From Parerythrobacter lutipelagi (GTDB taxonomy: Bacteria; Pseudomonadota; Alphaproteobacteria; Sphingomonadales; Sphingomonadaceae): DNA of 64,000 bases. The DNA is taken from contig NZ_SKCJ01000002.1 in the NCBI RefSeq assembly GCF_005434975.1, positions 1,178,001 through 1,242,000 of the forward strand, in the 5' to 3' direction. Positions 9,693 to 19,552 of this stretch are shown piece by piece. The notes below the pieces were generated by a model. It searched no databases. It worked only from the letters and a program-made list of their open reading frames with translations, and was not told where the DNA came from. The translations under genes and the position numbers were made by a program. The number at the start of each line of letters is the position of its first letter. Position 1 is the stretch's first letter.

Positions 9693-12443
9693 TCAGCCCA
9701 TTGCACCATGGCAATGCTTGTATTTGTTGCCTGAGCCGCACGGACACAGCGCGTTGCGGCTGATATTCTGGTCCCTGTACGGATTGTCTGCAAAGTGACC
9801 GCCAGGACCGGCCGCCGCCTCAGGACTACCGGCAAGCGAACCGAACAAAGCCTCCCGGTTTGCCGAACCGTCACCATCGTTCGAATTTTCAAGGCCTGTC
9901 AGCGGATCGATATGGCCGGTCAGGAAATCCGGAAGATCGGGCAATCTGTCCTGCGGAGGCGGTTCGGCGATCCGAAGTTCGCTCTTCACGAGGATCGAGG
10001 TCACATCTTCACGCAGTTTGTCGAGCATGCTCCCGAACAGGCTGAATGCCTCCTGCTTATATTCGTTGATGGGCTGCTTCTGCGCATAGGCCCGCAGGAA
10101 AACCGCCTGACGCAGGGCATCGAGCGTGGCCAGATGCTCTTTCCAGTGATTGTCGAGTCGCTCGAGCAAAATGCTCTTTTCAACCCTCCGCCAGATGCCC
10201 GCGTCGGCGTTGGCCATCTTTGCTTCCATGATCTCGTCAGCTTGCGCCTTCAGCCGCTCCTCGATGATTTCCGGCTCGACCTGATCTTCCTGAAGCCATT
10301 CTTCGAACGGCGGCTGGATTCCCAGAACCTCGTCGACGCGCTCTTTCAATCCTTCGATATTCCACTGTTCGGGATAGGAGCCGGGCGGGCAATGCTCGTT
10401 CACGATCGACTCGATGGCATCGTGGCGCATATCCACCACAACATCATCCACCGCAGAGCTGTCCATGATTTCAGCGCGCTGTTCGTAGATGACCTTGCGC
10501 TGATCGTTCATCACATCATCATATTCGACAACCTGCTTGCGTTGGTCGTAATTGCGCGCTTCGACCTTCTTCTGAGCCGTCTCGATGGCCTTCGACAGCC
10601 ATTTTGATCCGATGGCCTCTCCATCTTCCAGATTGGAGTTCATCATCTTGGCAAACAGCGTATCGGGCCCGAAAATGCGCAACAAATCGTCTTCGAGGCA
10701 CAGATAGAAGCGGGACAGGCCCGGGTCGCCCTGTCGGCCTGAACGGCCGCGCAACTGGTTGTCGATCCGGCGGCTTTCGTGGCGCTCGGTGCCTAGAACA
10801 AATAGGCCGCCCGCGTCCTTTACCTTCTGCCTTTCGGATCGCACTTCAGCGGTAATGCGTTCAATTTCCAGCTCGCGCTTGGGGCCGTCTGGAAGGCCAG
10901 CCAATTCTTCCTCGATACGAAATTCGATATTGCCGCCCAGCTGGATGTCGGTGCCTCGACCGGCCATGTTCGTGGCAATGGTCACTGCACCGATGCGACC
11001 TGCCTGTGCCACGATATGAGCCTCCCGCTCATGCTGACGGGCGTTGAGAACTTCGTGCTTCACACCTTCCTTGTCGAGAAACTGGCTGAGTAGTTCGGAT
11101 TTTTCGATGGAAACCGTGCCGACCAGGACCGGTTGGCCAATCTTGCTTTTTTCAGCGATGGCTTTTGCGATGGCGGCAAATTTATCGAGCGTGTTCTTGT
11201 AGAACTCGTCTTCCTCGTCGATACGCGCGACCGGAACATTGGTCGGGATCGTTACGACATTCATCTTGTAAATGTCCCAGAATTCCCCCGCTTCCGTCGC
11301 TGCGGTACCGGTCATGCCGGAAAGCTTGGGATACATGCGGAAATAGTTCTGAAACGTGATCGACGCCATGGTCTGATTCTCAGGCTCGATCTTGACGCCT
11401 TCCTTGGCTTCGACCGCCTGGTGGAGGCCGTTCGACCAACGGCGCCCGTCCATCATGCGGCCGGTAAATTCGTCAATAATGACGATTTTCTCGTCTTTCA
11501 CGATGTAGTCGGTGTCGCGCTTGAACATGATGTTCGCTTTGAGCGCCTGATCCATGTGGTGGACAACCAGCGTGTTCTCCACATCATACAGATTGTCAGT
11601 CTGCAGCAGCCCTGCTTCCTTGAGCCGTTCTTCGATGGCTTCGTTGCCGTCTTCGGTCCATGAGATGTTCTTCGACTTCTCGTCCTTTTCGTACCAGTCT
11701 TCCGGCACCTGCTTCACGATCTCGTCGAGCGCGACGTAGAGGTCCGATTTGTCTTCGGTCGGACCGGAAATGATCAACGGTGTCCGCGCTTCATCGATCA
11801 GGATGGAGTCCACTTCATCCACGACTGCGAAATTGAAGGGGCGCTGCACCATCTGGCTGCGCTCATGCTTCATATTGTCGCGCAGATAGTCGAAGCCGAA
11901 CTCGTTGTTCGTACCGTAAGTGATGTCCGAGCCGTAAGCTTCGCGCCGCTCGAACTCGTTCAGATTGGGCACGATCACCCCGATGCTTAGCCCAAGGAAT
12001 TTATGCAACTGCCCCATCCACTCGGCATCGCGGCGAGCAAGGTAATCGTTGACGGTAACAACATGAACGCCCTTGCCTTCGATCGCGTTGAGGTAGGTCG
12101 CCAAAGTCGCGACAAGCGTCTTGCCTTCACCGGTCCGCATTTCCGCGATCTCGCCCCTGTGCAGGACGATGCCGCCAATCATCTGAACATCGAAGTGGCG
12201 CATCCCCAGTACGCGAACCGAAGCTTCGCGTACCGTGGCAAAAGCTTCCGGCAAAATATCATCGAGCGTCGAGCCATCGGCAAGCTTCGTACGAAACTTG
12301 TCGGTCTGAGCTTTCAGTTCCTCGTCACTCAGTGCCTGAATTTGCGGTTCGAGGGCATTGATCTGATCAACCACCTTGCCGATGGTGCGGACGTAGCGAT
12401 CATTGGCCGAGCCAAAAATGGACTTGGTAAGTGCCTTGAGCAT
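9693..12443 (-). CDS. secA: Preprotein translocase ATPase SecA
   Basis: Motor of the Sec translocon that drives post-translational export through SecYEG. The 916-aa length is normal. The DEAD-type motor is present: [13 protein letters not shown] (Walker A), [16 protein letters not shown], and [10 protein letters not shown]. The C-terminal zinc finger binding SecB and the membrane is [17 protein letters not shown] at 12443. The upstream 98 bp to the next minus-strand gene must contain its promoter. The FkbM gene follows closely. Confidence 0.98.
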   Translation of the reverse strand: MLKALTKSIFGSANDRYVRTIGKVVDQINALEPQIQALSDEELKAQTDKFRTKLADGSTLDDILPEAFATVREASVRVLGMRHFDVQMIGGIVLHRGEIAEMRTGEGKTLVATLATYLNAIEGKGVHVVTVNDYLARRDAEWMGQLHKFLGLSIGVIVPNLNEFERREAYGSDITYGTNNEFGFDYLRDNMKHERSQMVQRPFNFAVVDEVDSILIDEARTPLIISGPTEDKSDLYVALDEIVKQVPEDWYEKDEKSKNISWTEDGNEAIEERLKEAGLLQTDNLYDVENTLVVHHMDQALKANIMFKRDTDYIVKDEKIVIIDEFTGRMMDGRRWSNGLHQAVEAKEGVKIEPENQTMASITFQNYFRMYPKLSGMTGTAATEAGEFWDIYKMNVVTIPTNVPVARIDEEDEFYKNTLDKFAAIAKAIAEKSKIGQPVLVGTVSIEKSELLSQFLDKEGVKHEVLNARQHEREAHIVAQAGRIGAVTIATNMAGRGTDIQLGGNIEFRIEEELAGLPDGPKRELEIERITAEVRSERQKVKDAGGLFVLGTERHESRRIDNQLRGRSGRQGDPGLSRFYLCLEDDLLRIFGPDTLFAKMMNSNLEDGEAIGSKWLSKAIETAQKKVEARNYDQRKQVVEYDDVMNDQRKVIYEQRAEIMDSSAVDDVVVDMRHDAIESIVNEHCPPGSYPEQWNIEGLKERVDEVLGIQPPFEEWLQEDQVEPEIIEERLKAQADEIMEAKMANADAGIWRRVEKSILLERLDNHWKEHLATLDALRQAVFLRAYAQKQPINEYKQEAFSLFGSMLDKLREDVTSILVKSELRIAEPPPQDRLPDLPDFLTGHIDPLTGLENSNDGDGSANREALFGSLAGSPEAAAGPGGHFADNPYRDQNISRNALCPCGSGNKYKHCHGAMG

Positions 12444-12541
12444 GGGCGAGCTTTCAAAATACGGATTCTATGGGAAATTCGCAGCGAGTAATAACACGCG
12501 CTTTACGAACGAAAGTCGGGGAAATATCGGAATGGCCAGCG

Positions 12542-12814
12542 CTATTCGAGCGCGCGGTCAGAACCCAGATAAAGTGGCGGAAGATAAACAATTATCGGCC
12601 TGCGCGGTTTGCAGCCGCTTGACTTCTTCTTGCCGAATGGTCGTGCTTCCTTGCGATCTTCGCATTCGCAGCGCTGGTCCTTACCAGCCTCCGTCACGCA
12701 GGAACTGTTGGCAACCTGCTGACTCATCGCCTCCGCCGCCGCTGCCGAAACAGGTGCGCCTACGGCGGCAAGGCCGGTAATCAGCGCAAGGCAGGTTAGG
12801 AGACGGCGGAGCAT
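12542..12814 (-). CDS. Small secreted protein of unknown function, four cysteines
   Basis: 90 aa. The N-terminal signal peptide (LLTCLALITGLAAVGAPVSAAAA) is followed by a mature part of about 65 residues with four cysteines (two in CEC spacing) and a basic stretch KKKSSGCKPRRP. I recognise no family. The ATG at 12814 lacks a clear Shine-Dalgarno, and a TATATA sequence lies only about 10 bp upstream, so the mRNA may have a very short leader. It lies between secA and the TonB-like gene, all on the minus strand. Confidence 0.6.
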   Translation of the reverse strand: MLRRLLTCLALITGLAAVGAPVSAAAAEAMSQQVANSSCVTEAGKDQRCECEDRKEARPFGKKKSSGCKPRRPIIVYLPPLYLGSDRALE

Positions 12815-12867
12815 GGCAGAGGTATATATGGCCTATAGGTTGCTAAGTCTACTATCCGCGCGTTCCA

Positions 12868-13599
12868 CTACCAACGGACTGAATTCACCACGCGCCGAGC
12901 CTCCAAACTACCATCGCTGTCACGAGCCGGTACCTGCTTCGGCATCGATTTCAATGCAGCACAGGTATCGCGGTCCAGGCTTTCGAATCCCGAACCTTCC
13001 ATCACCCGGCAATTGAAAACCTTGCCGTCTTTTCCGATCCAGAACTCGAACCGCACTGTGCCTGCCGCACGTTGTTCACGCGAGGCCGCGGATTTCCTCC
13101 AACCGAATTGAGTTGCGCGCAACGGCCCCGCTTCCGCCATCATCCAGCGGACGGTCTGCGTATACTCGCTGGCAACTGCATGCCCATCAGGGCTTAAGGC
13201 GGGGTAGAAACGGGCGCGGCGCTCAACCAGTCGGCATGTCAGGTCGTCCAGCCTTTTGAAGCCGCTCGCGCGGGTGATACGGCAATCCTGAACTCGCCCG
13301 TTTTGCCCAACGGTCAAACGGAATGTCGAACTTCCTTCTTCATTCATCAGCATTGAAATTGCAGGATAGTCGGAACTGGTGATCCATCTGCCCGGATTGC
13401 GTGCGCGGGGTGCGGGCTTCGGCGGCGGAGGACGGCTAACTGTTGTAGTTGGCGGTACGGCATACCTCACTTGAGGAGGGGATGCTGGTCGAGGCGTGGC
13501 ACGCACTGGCGGCGGCGCGATCGGGGGTGGAGGCGGCGGCATTTGTGCCGGTTGCCAGCTGGCGGCTATCACCAAAGTCGAAGTTAGAATTGAAATCAT
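12868..13599 (-). CDS. TonB-family protein with two C-terminal TonB domains
   Basis: 243 aa. A short hydrophobic N terminus (ISILTSTLVIAASW) is followed by a proline-rich linker (PPPPPPIAPPP at about 21-31, then more Pro up to about 65) typical of TonB's periplasm-spanning region. Two tandem TonB_C-like units follow (about 80-155 and 170-243), each with the pattern GxxGxVxxCxxxxxSGFxxLDxxTC. The two Cys in each unit recall secreted double-TonB proteins of sphingomonads. The usual TonB membrane anchor motif is absent, so whether it energises receptors is uncertain. Divergent from argJ. Confidence 0.82.
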   Translation of the reverse strand: MISILTSTLVIAASWQPAQMPPPPPPIAPPPVRATPRPASPPQVRYAVPPTTTVSRPPPPKPAPRARNPGRWITSSDYPAISMLMNEEGSSTFRLTVGQNGRVQDCRITRASGFKRLDDLTCRLVERRARFYPALSPDGHAVASEYTQTVRWMMAEAGPLRATQFGWRKSAASREQRAAGTVRFEFWIGKDGKVFNCRVMEGSGFESLDRDTCAALKSMPKQVPARDSDGSLEARRVVNSVRW

Positions 13600-13686
13600 C
13601 TGCGTCCCGTGACCTGCTTCACATATTCCTTGAATTTGCCGATATCACAAGCTTGCAGCGCGGATTTTCCGCTCATAGGAGACTGC

Positions 13687-14913
13687 ATGGATCTGGAACG
13701 CTCCCCCCTCGCCCTGCCCTTTCCTGAAATGGCCATGATTGACGGCGTGCAATTGCGCACGGCCCGCGCCGGTTACAAGGAATGGGACCGGGCGGATCTG
13801 ACCTACGTCGAATTGGCCGAAAGTACGTCAGTAGCAGGCGTCTTCACGCAAAGCGCCTGCCCATCCAGCGAAGTCGAGCTGGGCCGCGAACAGGTCAAAG
13901 CCGGCAAAGCCCGAGCGCTTGTCGTCAATGCGGGCAACTCCAACGCATTCACCGGTTATCGCGGGCGGGAGGCTGTTGAACAAATCATGGCGCAGGTCGC
14001 GGGTCATCTGGGCTGCGATGAAAAACAGGTTTTTGTTTCCTCGACCGGTGTCATCGGCGTGCCTTTGCCGAAGGACAAGGCAAAGGCAGGGATCGAAGCC
14101 GTGCTCTCTGCCAATCCGGCCAGTTGGGAAGACGCGGCCGAGACGATCTCCACGACCGACACCTTCCCCAAAGGCGCGTCTGCTGCTGCCATTGTTGCCG
14201 GAAAACGCGTAGAGATCAGAGCAATCATCAAAGGCAGCGGAATGATCGCGCCGGACATGGCGACCATGCTCGGCTACGTGTTTACCGACGCGGCTGTCGA
14301 ACCGGCGTTCTTGCAAAAGCTATTGACCGAGGCCAATCGCGACACCTTCTCCTGCATCACTGTCGACAGCGACACTTCAACCAGTGACACTGTTCTCGCC
14401 TTCGCAACCGGCAAGGCTGGCAACCCGCCACTAGCCAGCTTCGAAGACCAAGGCGCCGATGCCTTTGCCGCTGCTCTGCGGGACGTTTGCCGCCAGCTTG
14501 CCCATCTGGTCGTGCGCGATGGTGAAGGCGCAAGCAAGTTCATTGCAATTTGCGTCAGCGGAGCCGTTTCGGATGAAAGCGCCCGACGCGTCGCGCTGTC
14601 GGTCGCCAATTCTCCGCTGGTCAAGACCGCAATCGCGGGCGAGGATGCCAACTGGGGGCGCGTTGTGATGGCTGTCGGCAAAGCAGGCGAACCGGCAGAT
14701 CGGGACACACTCTCCATCGCGTTCGGCGGCGTATGGACGGCACGAAACGGCTTGCCGGTCGAAGACTATGACGAGGGTCCGGTGGCCAAGCATCTGCAAG
14801 GGCAAGACATCACCATAGATGTGGACCTCGGCATGGGTGACGGGCGGTCCACTGTTTGGACCTGCGACCTGACGCATGGCTACATTTCGATCAACGCGGA
14901 CTACCGCTCATGA
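13687..14913 (+). CDS. argJ: Bifunctional ornithine acetyltransferase / N-acetylglutamate synthase ArgJ
   Basis: Arginine biosynthesis: transfers acetyl from N-acetylornithine to glutamate, and can acetylate glutamate from acetyl-CoA in the bifunctional type. 408 aa. The autocleavage motif ATML is seen with nucleophile Thr193 (MIAPDMATMLG). The oxyanion-hole region GVIGVPLP and the late ANWGRVVMA motif are present. I chose ATG 13687, with an AGGAG Shine-Dalgarno just upstream, over the in-frame ATG at 13609. The stop overlaps the next gene's start (ATGA). Confidence 0.97.
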   Translation: MDLERSPLALPFPEMAMIDGVQLRTARAGYKEWDRADLTYVELAESTSVAGVFTQSACPSSEVELGREQVKAGKARALVVNAGNSNAFTGYRGREAVEQIMAQVAGHLGCDEKQVFVSSTGVIGVPLPKDKAKAGIEAVLSANPASWEDAAETISTTDTFPKGASAAAIVAGKRVEIRAIIKGSGMIAPDMATMLGYVFTDAAVEPAFLQKLLTEANRDTFSCITVDSDTSTSDTVLAFATGKAGNPPLASFEDQGADAFAAALRDVCRQLAHLVVRDGEGASKFIAICVSGAVSDESARRVALSVANSPLVKTAIAGEDANWGRVVMAVGKAGEPADRDTLSIAFGGVWTARNGLPVEDYDEGPVAKHLQGQDITIDVDLGMGDGRSTVWTCDLTHGYISINADYRS

Positions 14914-15710
14914 ACGCTCTCGACAAAGAAATGCGGCAATTGCTTCAGCGTGTTTCGCGCGAAGTCATCCTACCCCGTTACCGCAATCTCGAAACAAGCC
15001 AGATCGCCGACAAGGGCCAGAACGAGCTTGTCACGATTGCCGACCGCGAAGCGGAAATCATGCTGACTGAAGGGGTCGCTTCGTTCGAGCCGGGGTTGGC
15101 AATTGTCGGAGAGGAAGCTTGCGACGCAGATCCGGAGATTTATTCTGGATTGTCGCAACGCTGCTGGATCATCGATCCGATCGACGGAACCGGAAATTTT
15201 GCCAGTGGGCACGCGCCGTTTGGCATTCTGATCGCTCTGGCCGAAGGCGGAGAGACCCGGTCCGGCTGGATCTACGATCCGCTCGAGGACCGTTTTTGCC
15301 ACGCGCATCTTGGTAAGGGCGCGTTTGTCGATGGAGAGCGGGTCGCCGCGCGCACGACGGGTGAAGAACCGCCGATTGCCGGTATCTCGACACTTTTCAT
15401 GCAAGAAGGCAGGCGGGAGAAGGTTCAGGAACACATCGCTCCGCACTATACGCTCGTCGACATTCCGCGCTGTGCTGCGGAACAATACCCCCGTTTGGCG
15501 TTAGGGACGAACGACGTGTCGCTGTTCGAGCGCACGTTGCCGTGGGACCACGCAGCAGGCGTGCTGTGGCTTAACGAAGCGGGCGGCAAAGTCGCACGAC
15601 CTGATGGCTCACCCTATCGCGTCGACGAATGGGAGCGCCCGGGACTCATCGGCGCCGCCTCGCCCGCCCTGTGGGACGCGCTGGCGGCGCGGATGGCCAA
15701 GCTGACTTAA
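14910..15710 (+). CDS. Inositol monophosphatase family phosphatase (possible histidinol phosphatase)
   Basis: 266 aa. Mg-dependent phosphatase fold: GEEAC (first metal Glu), IDPIDGTGNF (DPxDGT metal site) and the C-terminal LPWDHAAGVLWLNEAGG (WDxAAG motif). Members dephosphorylate inositol phosphates, histidinol phosphate (HisN type), PAP or other sugar phosphates. Coupling to argJ by an ATGA overlap would suit an amino-acid biosynthesis role such as HisN, but that is inference. Its TAA stop overlaps the trxA stop on the other strand. Confidence 0.87.
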   Translation: MNALDKEMRQLLQRVSREVILPRYRNLETSQIADKGQNELVTIADREAEIMLTEGVASFEPGLAIVGEEACDADPEIYSGLSQRCWIIDPIDGTGNFASGHAPFGILIALAEGGETRSGWIYDPLEDRFCHAHLGKGAFVDGERVAARTTGEEPPIAGISTLFMQEGRREKVQEHIAPHYTLVDIPRCAAEQYPRLALGTNDVSLFERTLPWDHAAGVLWLNEAGGKVARPDGSPYRVDEWERPGLIGAASPALWDALAARMAKLT

Positions 15711-16027
15711 AGTTCGCTTTCGAGCCAGCCCTTGAGCTGGTTCTTCGGTGCCGCACCCAATTTTTGCGCGACGGGCTTGCCATCCTTGAACAGGACCATG
15801 AACGGAATATTGCGAACGCCAAGTTCACCCGGAACACCGGGGCTTTCCATGATGTCCATCTTTGCGATCTTGACCTTGCCATCCAACTCTTCGCTGATCT
15901 CTTCGAGCGCGGGAGCAATCATCTTGCAGGGCCCGCACCAATCGGCCCAGAAATCGACAAGGACGGGCGTGTCCGAGTCAAGGACATCGGACTGAAAGCT
16001 GGCATCGGTGACATTGATCGTCGCCAT
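15707..16027 (-). CDS. trxA: Thioredoxin
   Basis: 106-aa cytosolic thiol-disulphide reductant. The active site WCGPC has Cys31 and Cys34. DFWADWCGPCK, the cis-Pro motif NIPF and the end KGWLESEL are all canonical. I chose ATG 16027, preceded by AGGAG, over an upstream ATG at 16075. It follows addA by 48 bp on the same strand and is likely the last gene of the divL-addA operon, possibly with its own promoter. Confidence 0.97.
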   Translation of the reverse strand: MATINVTDASFQSDVLDSDTPVLVDFWADWCGPCKMIAPALEEISEELDGKVKIAKMDIMESPGVPGELGVRNIPFMVLFKDGKPVAQKLGAAPKNQLKGWLESEL

Positions 16028-16075
16028 GGAAATTCTCCTAAAAGCTGTTGCCATCAATCTAGGAAAGCTGGCCAT

Positions 16076-19000
16076 TTACTCAACGGCCAGGGGATAAAAG
16101 CTTTCCTCGCTTGTGGACAATCGCGCCTTGGTTGCCGCCAGCATCTCCGGCGGCAGCGCGAAAAGCTCCGGGGTCTGAGTGTAGAGAACGGCAGCTCTCA
16201 CGCTTCGGCCCGGGTAAATCGCTTCCAAGGCGGCGACATAGGCCGCCATTTGCCGCATTGTGGATCGGGGTATCGAAGCGGCGCTATCGGGCGGTCGACG
16301 TGATGTCTTGAAATCAACCACCAGGACTTCTTCACCAGTCACGAGCAAGCGGTCCACTGTTCCTGCAATCACCTGACCGTCGACTGTCGCGGCCAGCGGG
16401 ACTTCTGCCAGCGCCTCAGGACCAAAAATCGGCGCGAACCCGGGTGTATCAAGCACCGCCAGAGCTCGATCGAGAATTTCCTCCCGATCTGCCGCGGCAA
16501 AATCGGCAGCCTGCTTTTCGAGCCATGCGCTGGCCCGGTCCAAGCGCACCCCCGGTTCCACTTGGGGCAAGCGTTCGAGCAAGGCGTGCATGATGACACC
16601 GCGCCTCGCCGCTATGCCAAGCTCTTCCGGCGGCAATGGCGGATCCGCCGCCTGATCATCACCGGCACGTGATGGGGTCAGCGGTTTAGGGGGCCTGGGT
16701 TCAGGGCCGATGGATTCACGTAACCAGACAGGCAAAGATAGCTCGGTAACCTGCTTGCCCTTGCTTTCGGCATTTGCTGCCAACACCGGCCGCTGTCCCC
16801 ATTCCCAGCGCGATCCCCACAGATCATCCGCCAGCGCATCGTCACCAAAGAGCGGCTTCAGGCGCGCGAACCAGCTGTCATCATGCGGACCCTTTTTCAC
16901 CTCCTGTGGGCCGAGCGAACCGCCGATGAACAAGGCTTCCTCTGCGCGGGTCATGGCCACATACAGCAGCCGCCAATGCTCCTCCAGTTCTTCAGCCAGC
17001 GCCGCTTCGCGCGCATCGGCCAATGGTCCGACGATCGATTCCTTGCTCAGGCCCGGTAACGGGACCGAGCGCGGCTTGTCGCCCGCAATCGCCTCTGTCA
17101 GACTGAATTCCGGACGGTCGCCCGGCTTTCCGGCCGCATCGGCCAGGATCACGATCGGGGCCTGCAATCCTTTCGATCCATGAACGGTCATGACCCGCAC
17201 GAGATCGGCGTTCTCGCCGGCTTCTCGCTTGAGTTCGCCATCCCCTGCGTCAAACCACTGGATAAACCCCTGCAAACTGACGGTATGATCGGCGGCGTAG
17301 GCTTGCGCGGCATTGAGAAGTTCATCGATCGGATCATTCGCTTCGCGGCCCAACCGCTCGATCAGCTTGCGTCTGCCGTGCCACGGCCCGACCAGTATCC
17401 AGTGGAGCAACGCCTGCGCAGGTTCGTAATCCGCGAGCCTTAGCAGATCACGCAAGCGCTCAGCCGTTTCAGCAGCTTTCGGGGCATCACTGTGCCGCAA
17501 GTGATCCCACAGCCGCATGCCCTTCTTGCGGTAACCGTATTCGAGCAGGTCTTCCTGGCTCCACCCTATCAGCGGTGAAGCGAGCACATTGGCGAGACTG
17601 AGATCGTCGAGCGGCTGGGCAGCGAACCGCAAGGCAGCCATGAGGTCTTTGACCGCCAGCGGATTCCCGAGCCGCAATCGGTCGACCCCTGCGACCGGCA
17701 CACCGGCCGCGTACAGCCGTGCAACGATCAGGCTTGCGAGCTCCTTGCGCTTGCGAACAAGGATCATGACATCACCGGGCGTGGCATGGCGCGCAGGGTC
17801 AGGCTTTGCCAGCGCATAACCCTCGTCTATCCACTGCTTGACCTGCCGGGCAATCTTGTCAGCCAGTTTCCGGTCATGACGTGCAAGCCAGCTATCGTCG
17901 TCGTCTTCAGCCCCGTCACTGTCATTTTCGGCTGTGACGTAGTTCCACAAGGTCACTTGGCCAGGACGATCCTGGCCAACATGATCCTTCGGCTCTTCCT
18001 TCAGCCCGAGGCGTTGCCAACCAATCGCGGCAATTGCCTTGTCGACGAATTCCAGCACAGGCTTCGCTGTACGGAAGGATTGATCGAGCCCATGCTCTTG
18101 CAAGCGGCGTGGCCGGATATTTTCACGCAATTGTTCCGCATTGTCTGCGGCTGCATCCATCGCAGCGCGAACGCGCGCTTTTGCCGCGTCGAAATTCTCC
18201 GGGCTTGTGCCTTGGAAACGGAAGATCGCCTGCTTGTAGTCACCGACCGTGAAGATTGTTCGCAATTTATCGTCGCGCGCACCGGAACCGCTGAAGAAGT
18301 CGTCGATCAGAGCGAAGATGATATCCCATTGCTCGGCATTCGTGTCCTGTGCCTCATCGATGAGGATGTGGTCGAACTGCCGGTCCAGTTTGTAGCGGAT
18401 CCACGCAGCCATTTCCTGGCGCTGAAGCAACTCGGCCGCCTTGCGTATCTGGTCGTCGAAATCAACGAACCCCTCGCGCGCCTTCGCTTCATCCCAACGC
18501 AGAGCGAACTTGCGGCCCACTTCCAGCAAAGGCGCAAGGCTGTCGGCAAGCTGCACGAGCGTTCTGAAATCCTGCACTCGGCAGATCGATGCCCGAACCA
18601 GCGACAGGTGACCCGCGTAACTGTCGTCGCGCTTCACGACGTTAGCCAGCGGCTGGCCTGTCTTGGTCATGATCTTGCCAGAAAACCCGTCGATCAAAGC
18701 CAGCCGATCGAGCGGCGCTGCTGCCAGCCAACCGGCGATCGTCTCACCGCCTTCGCGGCCTGTTTTCGTATCCCACGCGGCAAATATCGCGTGGCATTGC
18801 CGGAGCGCATCAAGATTGAACTCTTCGTCGGAGCATAAGCTTGCGGCATCTTCCTGCGACGCATCCGAAGGTAGCCCGAGTGCGCGGCAAAGGCGCCCTC
18901 GCATGGGTGGCCGCCACGCGCTTTGCCCGTACCACAAATCACTGGCTGACGCGCATTTCATCAGCCAGCCCATCACGGCATCCGGGCCTTTGTCGATACT

Positions 19001-19552
19001 CAGCTGAGCAATTGCTTTATTGGTGGCCGTGTCGCCTTCGCGGTCTGCCGACACCAGCAAATCGGCCAGAACCTCGCGCGCCAAGAGGTCGCGGTCGCGA
19101 TCTTCCATCGCGCGCGATCCGGGCTGGATGTCTGCCTCTTGCGGGAAAGCGGACAGGAGCCATTGGGCGAAGGCGTGGATCGTATCGATCCGCAGTCCGC
19201 CGCCCGGGCTATCAAGCACACTGGCAAAAAGCGTCCTTGCACGAGCGATCGTTTCCGGCGTGTTGCGTGCCCCGAGATCGAGCAGTTCCTTGCCGAGCCG
19301 CGCGTCATCAAGCCTGACCCAGCGAGCGAGGACTTCGTTCACCCGGACCGCCATTTCCGCCGCCCCTGCCTTGGTAAAAGTCAGGCACAGGATCTGAGAG
19401 GGATCATTGCCGGGCTGAAGCAGCAGTCGCAGCACCCTTGCGGAAAGCACCTGGGTCTTGCCGGTGCCCGCCGAGGCCGACAGCCACACGCATTCCTCTG
19501 GCTCGACCGCGTCGCGCTGCTCCCCGTGGAGCGGGAACACTTTGGCGCTCAT
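16076..19552 (-). CDS. addA: Helicase-nuclease subunit AddA
   Basis: UvrD-type 3'-5' helicase with a RecB-family nuclease, the partner of AddB in processing double-strand breaks for RecA. 1158 aa. Walker A is SASAGTGKTQVLSAR, motif II DEAQDTNAEQW, motif III VGDYKQAIFRFQG, and motif VI LLYVAMTRAEEALFI. The C-terminal nuclease has GTVDRLLV and VVDFKTSRRPP (D and K of the PD-(D/E)xK site). The start at ATG 19552 overlaps the addB stop (ATGA); an upstream in-frame ATG at 19585 would overlap more. Confidence 0.97.
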   Translation of the reverse strand: MSAKVFPLHGEQRDAVEPEECVWLSASAGTGKTQVLSARVLRLLLQPGNDPSQILCLTFTKAGAAEMAVRVNEVLARWVRLDDARLGKELLDLGARNTPETIARARTLFASVLDSPGGGLRIDTIHAFAQWLLSAFPQEADIQPGSRAMEDRDRDLLAREVLADLLVSADREGDTATNKAIAQLSIDKGPDAVMGWLMKCASASDLWYGQSAWRPPMRGRLCRALGLPSDASQEDAASLCSDEEFNLDALRQCHAIFAAWDTKTGREGGETIAGWLAAAPLDRLALIDGFSGKIMTKTGQPLANVVKRDDSYAGHLSLVRASICRVQDFRTLVQLADSLAPLLEVGRKFALRWDEAKAREGFVDFDDQIRKAAELLQRQEMAAWIRYKLDRQFDHILIDEAQDTNAEQWDIIFALIDDFFSGSGARDDKLRTIFTVGDYKQAIFRFQGTSPENFDAAKARVRAAMDAAADNAEQLRENIRPRRLQEHGLDQSFRTAKPVLEFVDKAIAAIGWQRLGLKEEPKDHVGQDRPGQVTLWNYVTAENDSDGAEDDDDSWLARHDRKLADKIARQVKQWIDEGYALAKPDPARHATPGDVMILVRKRKELASLIVARLYAAGVPVAGVDRLRLGNPLAVKDLMAALRFAAQPLDDLSLANVLASPLIGWSQEDLLEYGYRKKGMRLWDHLRHSDAPKAAETAERLRDLLRLADYEPAQALLHWILVGPWHGRRKLIERLGREANDPIDELLNAAQAYAADHTVSLQGFIQWFDAGDGELKREAGENADLVRVMTVHGSKGLQAPIVILADAAGKPGDRPEFSLTEAIAGDKPRSVPLPGLSKESIVGPLADAREAALAEELEEHWRLLYVAMTRAEEALFIGGSLGPQEVKKGPHDDSWFARLKPLFGDDALADDLWGSRWEWGQRPVLAANAESKGKQVTELSLPVWLRESIGPEPRPPKPLTPSRAGDDQAADPPLPPEELGIAARRGVIMHALLERLPQVEPGVRLDRASAWLEKQAADFAAADREEILDRALAVLDTPGFAPIFGPEALAEVPLAATVDGQVIAGTVDRLLVTGEEVLVVDFKTSRRPPDSAASIPRSTMRQMAAYVAALEAIYPGRSVRAAVLYTQTPELFALPPEMLAATKARLSTSEESFYPLAVE

